DNA of 62,000 nt from Lingula anatina (taxonomy: Eukaryota; Brachiopoda; Lingulata; Lingulida; Lingulidae). The position numbers were made by a program, and so were the translations under genes. Numbering within the stretch: the first letter of the stretch is position 1; every line of letters starts with the position of its first letter. The notes under the pieces are model-generated. The model was not told the origin of the DNA, ran no database searches, and saw only the letters and a program-made list of their open reading frames with translations. The stretch is taken from NCBI RefSeq assembly GCF_001039355.2, contig NW_019773513.1, forward strand, positions 2,033,419-2,095,418, in the 5' to 3' direction. This document shows positions 40,401-51,100 of this stretch, piece by piece.

Positions 40401-43400
40401 AATAAAACCAAATAGGTTATCAAGAAGTTATAAGTAAGATCTATCTTTCTATGGCTTATGGGCACTTTGACCTTGAGGTTTCAAAATAAAATTGGTATTT
40501 AAAAAAAAACAACTTCTTTATGGCTCTAAAAAATTAGCATATAAATCCATCATTAACTTATTAGAATGAGCATTTTTTATATAGTTTAATTCATCAAAAT
40601 GAATATTTTGGTATCGAAAAACAACATTCATATTTAGGGATCTAAAACAAATAATGAAAAGCATTACTAAGCTTGTCAACAAAAATTTAAGCATTTCAAT
40701 AAAATCCCTTTATAAAGCATTAACACCAAATATATAGCAAAGCTCAAGCAATTTAGGTTATCTGTTAACAGTACCACATCACTGCAATAAAACTCAGTAT
40801 GTGAAGCATCCACACTAAATGTAAGCAACACTAATTTTGATATTACAAAATCTTTATATTTTTATTTAGAAAATTCATCATAGTATTTCAGTTCATGATC
40901 TACAACATCTACTTAATTCCATAGGCATAATATACATCCTCAAAGCACATTTCTCAAATCTAAGTTCATTTTTGAATTTGTTTAATTTTTTCTTATGATT
41001 TCTTTGTCTAACTAAAATTCAAATTGCCACACAGTCATCTTTAACAGATGGAGTGTCCTAAAAACAATTTGTCAACGTTTTAGCTACTCTTCATTTAGTT
41101 GGCTATATTACGCCAAACTAACCAATCAGAGAGAGTTTGACATTTACCCTGTCCTCTGTCTATGGTATCCTTGAGTACTGTGAAGGAGTGGGATTGGGCA
41201 TTAGGGTCAATGTAACCAGGGTAGTGCATTTCTTGTCCAGGTTTGTGTTCATCGTAGCGAACACTGTGGTCTGCAGGTCTGAAATGACCAATAAGTTAAG
41301 ATATATCATGAAAAATCTAAGACATATAGTCATGATCAGTAATGAATATTACAGGAAGCTACTTCTATTTCTTTTCTCTTCTCATATAAAAAAAAAAAAA
41401 CAATTTACAGGGCCTAGCCCAGAAGAATGATACTGAAAGCATTCATCACTAAAAAGAGTACTTCTATAAAATTCATTACATTTCTTATTATCAAGTATAA
41501 CACTGTTTCCCAATGACAAGATGCTTTCTGAAATGGCACAACTTTTATACAAAATAATATGAGGCAAAAATTAATTAATAAAAAAAGTGCTAAATTTTCT
41601 AAATATCAACATATTATACTGTGATGGCTTGAACTACCCATACCTGTGTGCTGTAACTGTCGTCTTCTGCATCTGGGTGGTCACAGAGTCCACACTGTCA
41701 CCATAAAGCTTGCCAGGATGATTATATGTCTGTAATATCACAGTTACATTTTAGCATGAGATACTGATCAATCTATATATGCTATTTGCTTCATTGTGTT
41801 AGGTGAGACAGGTTGATATAAGAGTGTTGCCACGGCACTATTAAAAGATCATGTTTTGTCACACAACATATACATAGTTTTCTCTGAGCAAGATAAGGAG
41901 ACAGATATTCATGGGTTACATGAAGGGACAACATCCTCCATCAAACACCAACTAGATGAGTACTACTAATCCATTTAAATTCAACATTTTTAGACCCTAC
42001 AATTAAATGTTTTTATACAGATTTTTTAATGATTTAACAGGAAAGTACAGAGGGTTTTTATGAGAAATGAAGGCAAATGGAGCATGATGTAAACCTCTGG
42101 TCTATCTCCAATCACTGTTCCCTCTGAAAGGCCAATGCCCTTATCAACCTTGGTTTCACCTTAGACTATCTACATGTTTCTATCTGTGGCCATTTCTTAG
42201 TGGTGATAGGTGGCAGCAACAGTTCTCAGAACATGATACCCCAAATCCCAATTAAATCTGTAGACTATCCCTATGGCTGTGCCACTACCCTCCCTCAGTA
42301 TTATATGAAAGTGGGTATTTATACTCTCCCTGTGTTCTAACCAAGAAAGACTATCTAAAAATGTGTAATATTACTCCACACACCTGTCAAAACCAGAAGA
42401 GAAATACACACAGACATCTTAAACTTGAGCCAAAATGGACGAGACATAAAGTGGAGGTTGTTACTTAAAATATCACAAGTTTGGACAGTTTCACCAACTT
42501 TTCCCATCAAGTTGTATATGTAACACCCACACAGCTATCTCACACAGCTATCTAAACTTAAAGTATATCCATAAAACATGTGTTCAGTCTCAGGACATTT
42601 CTCAGAAATCAAAGCAGCTATCTAAGCAGAACACCTTTTTCAGGTTTTCATGTTGCGGGCATATTCAGAACTCTTCTAAATACCATAAATACACTCTGGT
42701 CCCAGAAAGTGATTCCTGCCATGGCTTCTACAGCACTGTAGTTGTTCTAGACCAGAACAATTCTAGCTTTCTTTTTTGTCTGACGCCATGTACTTTTACA
42801 TCATACCTCACACCATATAGCCCAGTCTGCACCTTAGGATGCTATGTCAACAGTCTCTGTTTGTCCTGAAGAACTTGGGTGTAAAATAAACCATTAAGAA
42901 AACGAAATATCTTGAACTCTTCTCTACAGTCTGATTCTCTTCATCATCAAGTCTTCTCCAACTTCAGGAGAAAGTGCACAAAAATTAGAAGAATATCTGG
43001 TCTTTTGTTACAACTTTATATTTTTTAACTTTTGAATTGAGGTTTATTCATTTATCCTTTCAAAGTGTGTAAAGTATACAGGACTATGAAGCAAAATATT
43101 CAAACACCAACATGTGTATGCTAATGTACTAACACAAAATGACGGTTTACTTAAAATTCATCTATTTATGAGTTCATGGCTTAAGCATAACAGATAACAA
43201 GTCCAGACAGACTTCTTTCATGTTTAGATAGTTGTGTACATTTTGTGTTGCCTCAAAGAAAAGATGTTACATCTCTAATACACCGAGACAGGTGGAGGGA
43301 GGTTTAGAAGAGAAGGGCAGGTATTTTAGTTTCACCTGCAGATTAGCTGTAGGTGTTATAGGCTTCAGGAGGTGTCTTCACAACTTGTTTAACTTGAACC

Positions 43401-45130
43401 AGAAATATTCTGAATAGTGTCACCAATAAAACAGATCAGATCTTGACCCCCCTATACTCATCGGGAGCCACATCGCACCCTAAAATTTATAATCTGACAA
43501 AAAGCAATCAGGCTGCAAGTGATGACAGTTGGACTATTTCTGGTTTAACTTAGATCAGTGCTGAACATGCCTTGTCTTCCATCTTGAGTGATATACACAG
43601 GTTACCTTGGGTGCCTGCATGGAGTGAAGCAAAGAAAGGCTGAACACATGCAGTTAAATGCTATATGCACAGTAAAAGCATGGTTTAAGGTAATCTATAT
43701 TAAGCAAAAACGGGTAACAACTCCCAGCTACATTTTCGAGCTTCATATAAATGTTACTAGCCCAATGAGCATAACAGAGTGGAGTCTAAACTCAGCAAAG
43801 CAAAAAACAGGTTCAGAATTAACCTGTAGGGTAAGATCTAGTATCTAACAAATAAGGGTTCAATTTTTATCTCACCAGTATCACCAATACTTCCAAGTTT
43901 TTTCATTTTATCTATAGTGCTATTAAAAACTGATGGTGCATTAAATTAGCCCTATTATTTCAATGTTATTTCCATATTTAACATATTATTTTTTTAGGTT
44001 TTTTTCTCAATGCCTCTATGTTTCTCAGGTTGTGCTATACGTGTGACAGTGTGTTAGGTGTGATAGTGTGCTATGTATCACAGTGTGTTAGGTGTGATAA
44101 TGTGACGTATATCAGTGTGTTAGGTGTGACTGTGTAACATGTATCAGTGTGTTAGGTGTGATAATGTGACGTATATCAGTGTGTTAGGTGACTGTATGAC
44201 ATGTATCAGTGTGTTAGGTGTGATAATGTGTTTAGTGTAAGATGTGCTGTGCGTGTCAGTGCACTATGTAGATATCTAAAATAAATCATTTCTCTCAACA
44301 AGTAATTTGATATATCTGAATAAGAAAACTTATCATAAAATACATCACAGAGTATTTAATATTTCTAAAACATATATTCTTAAAAATGCAGTTTGTATCC
44401 TGCACCTGCATAAGTACTATACTTATAATATAATCATGATATGTATAGTGTATGCACCAGATTTACTATTAGCAGATACTTTTAAAATGCCATACACCCA
44501 GCTCATATGGCTTACCAAATCAACTCCAACTTTTTTGGGTTTAAAACATGCATCGTTCCCATTAAATCAACATTGATTTACATGCTACTTCCAAATGAAA
44601 TTGATCAAGATTGTCTGGCTAACATTTTTAAGAGTGGGTTTAGGAAATGACTCGTAACCACAGGTATGTATCTTTAGGCCAACTTTAAAGCTTGTCTAAC
44701 TTGGGAGTGAAAAAGTAGTTCTACCAACAGCATAAGACAGACAAATTTAAAATGACATTAGGCTCTTTCCAGTATATGCTTTATCAATTCTTAGCACACC
44801 TATCTCTAAACCTCTAAACTTTTTTATCTGATATAATACCAGCACCAATACACATGAATATATAGGTGAATTCAGCAAGCCGTAACATTGTTCAAACAAA
44901 TACTGCCATACATCAACATGATGAATATGCTAGTCATAAATAAATCAAGAGAACCAAAATCAAATTGAAGGCATGGTAAATACAACCGTTACAATATGTC
45001 ACATTAGCCAGTAGTTGACAAAGTTACTAGCCCGATTGAAATAGTGAAATTTTACCAGTTGCTTTAAATTATTTTCCACTATCTCCAGATTCCATTTTCA
45101 GACTAGTTAATTTTGACTTGTGCTAGGATT

Positions 45131-45181
<51 letters not shown>

Positions 45182-48100
45182 TTTTCTGTGGCCTACTCCC
45201 AGTTGTCTGAATAGTAACCAGTGGATTATATATAACCTGGCAAGCAATCTGAGAGTAGGCTGAACATGGCTTAAACCCTGTTCTTGGATCACATTTCCAG
45301 GAAAACTCCAACCTAACAATAAATTAATTACATCATATTCACACATACAAACTATTTCAAATGCTAGCCTGGTTTTAATGGTGATCTTTCAAAGCCGTTT
45401 CAATCATGTAACATGCTGGATAGTTGAACGTATCCACATGTCAAACATATGTTCATCATGCTGGCAGCTCAAGTGTCTCCTATCTAAATTTACCTATGTG
45501 GAACTATTGAAAGATTATAGACATCAAATCTGAATACACTGAGCACAGATGTTGGGAAGACAGGTGCATCAATAACAACACTTTAGCTCAGGCTGGTTAA
45601 TAAAACAGTGCTGGTTGAGAAAAATAACATATATATATATATTTTTTTTCTTATTTGCCAATGTATCATCTTTTTTGTTGAGAATATATTTTTTACCAAA
45701 AAAAAAAAAAAATTAATGCAATCATAACCCAAGCATCAGCTCTATAGCTTTCAAAAATTTTATTCCTCAAATCTACTGAAAGCTATGCCATTTGTATGTG
45801 TATATCAGACATGTTCACATATGTTCTAACTTAAACAGAGAGATGGTCTAATTGTTTACCATGGTAAAATGGGTGCCACTGTGTGAATTGTTCAGTTAGA
45901 CTATGGATGCATTCAGAACTAGTTAGTCCACAGGTCAAATATGGGTAACGACTAAAAAGTTTGCCGTCTGATCTGCTAATAGACACTGAATATAATCCCC
46001 ACGGGGAAGTATTCAAGTTGGTTGGCCATATTTGACCCCTGAACTAGATAGTTCACTGTTCTGAATGTGGCCTGTTTAAGTTAGAACATTTGTTTGAAGT
46101 CAGCCCAGAGCTGGCAATTTTTTTTTATTTTTTATTTTACAATTTTCAATATTTGAATTAATTGCAGAAATAAATGAAAGACACTCACAGTCCCAAATTG
46201 TGATGAATCAGGTTTCCTCATGGCTGGTCCACCCCTGAATACATATAAGTTATTTTGTTGATAAGAGGTTAAAATAAAAAGATAGTCTTACCATCAATAT
46301 CTGGATATAATTTTGCTGGAACATCTATTTGAAGTTATTTTCAAATATTTTGAAAAGCAAAAAAAGGAAAATGAAACAATATCATAACCAGACAAACCAA
46401 TTTAAAGAAACAACATTATGTCTTAAAAAGTTTTCCAAGTCAACTGAAAGAGATTAAGATGGCTTTGCTTTAACATTATCTAAAAACTCTAGAAACACTT
46501 TCATATATTCATTGTTCAAATTGTTAACTTATTCTTCAACATTATCTCAGACAACCTGTACAGGAATATCGCAGAACATTTCATTGCTTTTTTTTAAACT
46601 CCATCTCCCTCCTCACCTGAGTAAAGTCAGTTCTAAGTGGTCTCCACTCTTGATGATGATATCTTGTGCTTCTTTGTGCTTCATGTTCTCAGCATGTAAG
46701 CCGCCCACTCTGAGGAGGATGTCACCTTGCTGGAGACCACATTTGGCTGCCAAACTTCCAGGCGTCACCTATAAAGAAAGACATTGAGTTTTTAACAGTA
46801 ATGACATTGAGTTATATAAAGAAATGAAAGTAGGCCTTCTGAATTTGTTTTAAGATCAAAATAGCTACCCTTCTCTTTTTAAACAACATCCAGTAGTCAT
46901 CATTATTTATAACCCTTTTTAAATTGAAAAAATTGTTTTTGTTTAATTGGATAAAATATCACAGTTGTGGGAGTATATTAAGGGCCAGTTCTCTATGGTA
47001 ATTGGTAGTGTAGGTGGTTGACAACCAGCAGACCTTTGGCAGGTTTCATATAAGGCCATAAGATTAAATTTTTAACTATTGGTCTATAACAAAGAATTTA
47101 TTTTTCTTCATAAAACAGGTGAAAAACTTATGTAAGAAGACTACTACTGATTTCTCTTGGGACAAAGCAAACTAATGTTGGTCTTACTAGTACTAGTAAG
47201 TTCTTTGGTGAAAAGGACCCCAGGATTGTAGCTACAGAGATAAATCATTGGAAAATGAAATGGAGAATGAAAAAGGCTGAAATTGAAATTTAGCATAGAG
47301 AAGATTCACTGGTTTTAATTCCTATTGAAGGAAAGGACAATTTCCAAAATGTTTTAACTAAGTCTGTTAAAAACTGTCCTGCAATAATACAAATTGTAAA
47401 TTGATTACTCTCAGTGCAAAAAGAAAGTGTTGTGTCTAATAATGGGTCCCCTAACCTTAACAGTCTAATATATGCCAGTTGATTGTAAACTCCTCTCCCT
47501 CCCAAGTACATACACACTTCTACCTTCCTAATGTTATGAAAAGCAAGAAAAATGTCCTATTAGTGGGTAACCAAAACCAAAAATGGCTGTAAGCAAACTT
47601 TTTTCTATTCCTAAAATTGGCTTTGTAAACTGGTGCACAAAAATGGAAGACAAAATGTCCACTTCTGAAAGTTCTGAGGCCATGCCCACAAAAAGTGTTG
47701 AGAACTACCTTTTGTCCTAAATACAATCTCTAAAATACAAAAAGTCAGTTGAAGTGTAATAAAAAGTGAGATGGGTGTAATGTTACCAGTAATGTGTGGC
47801 ACTGCCTTCCACTGATTTTCCTAAGGCAACTGTACTAAGTGGAAAATGAGTTTCAAATTTGACACCCTTTTCATCTGATAAAGCAACAATAAATGCAATT
47901 GGAAGTGCAACAATAAATAGCAAACAAAGTTTAACAAAATTTATCTTCCCAACAATGCAATTAATCTTTTTTTGTTAAAAGAATAAAAAGAAATCGAGAC
48001 AATTTGATTATAATTTGCATATTTTTGGAATAACTTTTATTTCCTTCAGCAAAACACAAAGAAAAAAAAGTTTTTTAAGATAATGTCGAGGTTACTGGGA

Positions 48101-51100
48101 CGGGTCAAAAATACACATTCAAACTTTAAAAAAATTATCCAGTTTTCTTCCACAATCTAATCTAAACACCCACACAGTCTGAAATACTAATTTGCTACAA
48201 CAAAAACAGACCCACAGGGCATTTTTTTAGTGATGACAGCATTGGAAAAAAATTCCAGCTACGCAAGTTTGCAACAGTCACTTTATGCTGCAGACACATT
48301 CTAAACAATTTTACGTTAAAACATTAAAACTGTATGTATCATCTGGTCATACCTGTTGTACCAATCTCGTTTACATGGATGTTAAACTGACCTTTATTTA
48401 TGAGGACATTCATCTGCATGAATTCTTATCAACCAGTGTACTGAGACCTCTTTTGTTAGCATTACTTGAAGAATTAGTTGTCATTAGTTTCCAGCAGTTG
48501 ACTTTAATGATGATTTACTTCATGTCTCTCCTGCATGCTACTAGTGGTTGATGCATTGTTACCTTAGACATCATTGATCAGGCTGAAATGTGTGTGTAGT
48601 ATGTGGAGTGCATGTGTGCCTACATATGTACATTTTGTACACACACATCAACAAGAGTCCATGTACTGATTTATGTGTGGAGACTGATCACCTATACATT
48701 TGCATATGTGTGAGTGTGTAGTGAGAAAAAAGTTCCACTGACCAAATATTGAAAATGAAAGTAGTATGGCATTGACATTGTCGCTATCACCTTCTAAATA
48801 AAAAGCGACACACGTTACCAATGGATTTACCTGTGACCTCCAGGTCTGAATTCAATAGTAACACCATTTGACACAGACACAGCCTTCCTGTCAAGGTGTA
48901 TCAGTTTCTAAAACAACAGTTTAAGGACATCCCACTGATAGCCATGTGTTGTATACAGCCCTACAGCTAGTAAGAGAATCACACAGGAGATGCTTCAACT
49001 CAGCTGACCTCCAATTATCATGTCCCTCTTTGTACTTTAATATGGGCATGTGAATCCTGCTTAAGAATCTATCAATGTGTGTGCATAAACATATAGGTAA
49101 ATACAGCAAAAAGATGACATCATTTCTATAAATGTGATGGTAAAAATATCTTTATCTTTTCAAATCTTTTTTAAACAGGGCAACTGCATTCTCTGTCCAG
49201 TGAGAAAATCACATTTTCCAATCACAGGTACTAGTAATCACTTTTTTAAAAGTCATACAAAAAATAAATCTATGCTTCACTCAACTTATAGCAGACATTC
49301 TTAACCTCATCATGTCCTGTGTGTCATCTTCAGTGGTTGCTTTTTTATTTGCTTTTAATTCAACATCCATTTTTTTTTTTTCAGTTATTACAAAAACACA
49401 GACAGGCTCTGCCTATCACAGGCAGTTTTAACTTTCACCACCAAGATACTTGGTATGCACCAATACCTGACCTGTGAGAAGTTTTATATATCTTTCTCCC
49501 CATCTACCAGGGCAACAGGCACTCAGTTTACCTGGGGCCAGTCTTACATTAGAACCTGAGACTGAAAGTTGGTCATAATCTTACTTAGGGGCCTTTCCCA
49601 AAAACTATCGTAGTAAGTAGAGGCATGTTAATCTGTTCATGAATCTGACTGCATCTGATCTGATCCAACTATATGTAAGCCTTAAAGATATATTTTTTAA
49701 TGTTTCTTGGCAGGTATTTTTGATATGCAGCTTCTCACACACTTATTCATTATCTGTAATCTTTGGGATTATAAATAAACCATGAAATAATCCTTTCTAT
49801 ATCTATCCTCACCTATAAAACTGTTGCTGATTCCCCATGCCAGGTGAGAGCTAACTGATATTAGGATAGTACCAGTAGGTGAATATACAGCCACTATAAA
49901 GTGTTTTTCATGCATATCAAATTCTTTCCCTTACATAAAACTTTTACTTTCTTTTTTCAAAATTCCATGAAAATGAGAAAGAAATATAGGAATCTGTATC
50001 TTGGCTGAATTATAATAAATTTAACTGGCACTCAAAAAAGCTGCTAAATATTGCACTGAATGAGAAATATTCCTGTATGGTCAAACTGTTGTGGATTGAC
50101 CCTATAATAACAATACAGATATAAATATTTCCTGGTTTGGTACATAAATATATAGATATTTAGGGATGTTTTTATAGATTATCACCTAAATTATCTCATT
50201 ACAAGACACCATTTCTTTTATATGTGTTTTATAATGATGATAATCCCACCTGAATTTTGGACAAATTCTGATTATCTCTATCAGGTAAAACATACATTAC
50301 ATTGTGTTTAATATAAACTTTATATGGTTTCTGACCCGATTGCCAGGCATCATCAATATGAAATCATACTATACTGTCTTGGAAGTAAAACCATCTCACC
50401 TGAGCCTAAAGACAGAACTTTGGGTAAATTTTATTTTTACAGCTGTGCCAGAATGAACCCTCTTCTAAGATACATATTTGTACTTCTGGTATAACCCCTA
50501 CAGCCCTTATACTGTAAATCTCTATAAACCCGATGAGAGTTTGCCCAAAATTATCAACACAAAGAGATTGTTCACAAAGCTTTCAATGAAACCACAATTT
50601 ATCAAACCTCGACCAAAGCCAAATATGAAGATATGTAATTTCAGTTGATAAAAACTTACAAGAAAACAAAGGCTTAATGCCTATCACAATTCCACACAAA
50701 TGAACATGTTTTTCAGTACCCTGGGGTTCAGATTCTCTCTGCTGTTCTAGCAGTTATGAAACTGATTGTCATTCAAATAATTTTGTAACAGCTATAAGGA
50801 CATATGGTAGAAAGTAAGTTTTATATGTACTTTATTTATTTACATTTTCATCTATCAAAAGCTAACTCAATAGTTATCTCAGTAGCATACAGCCTCTAAG
50901 AAATATCCATACTTGAAATATATGCATCAAACAACAACCTCATGACCTTTATACTTTCACCCTGAAACTCAGGTTAGAAAGTTATTCTAAGAGATAAACA
51001 GGGTACCAAGTAAACCTCAGCCCACTTCCATTGTGCTAGAGATAAATTTAAAGGGTATCAATTTCAAATAAAGAAAAGTCATTTTTTTTAAACCCATCAT

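Larger units (their letters stand above)
34417..41147. other. PDZ-LIM gene introns in the linker/LIM region
   Basis: Introns 34417-34917, 35034-35362, 35484-35965, 36153-36369, 36599-36812, 36830-37521, 37681-39209, 39244-39505, 39533-39814 and 39975-41147. AT-rich; an (AT)n at about 35668-35680, a G-rich patch at 37748-37776, and a diverged ~112-bp tandem duplication at 39549-39779 between the ZM exon and the 27-nt exon. No other exon recognised. Confidence 0.55.
41730..46188. other. PDZ-LIM gene intron 3
   Basis: 4.5 kb. Contains the 44047-44230 minisatellite, an (ATTT)n tract at 45129-45185, an A run at about 45700-45713 and the 45821-46089 inverted-repeat element. No exon recognised; a short possible acceptor/donor pair near 42110 was not convincing. 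Confidence 0.55.

Noticed and set aside
42060-42125. Possible extra PDZ-LIM exon on the minus strand
   Set aside because: CTTTCAG and a GTTTAC donor could bound a short exon, but the donor is poor and the peptide matches nothing in the family.
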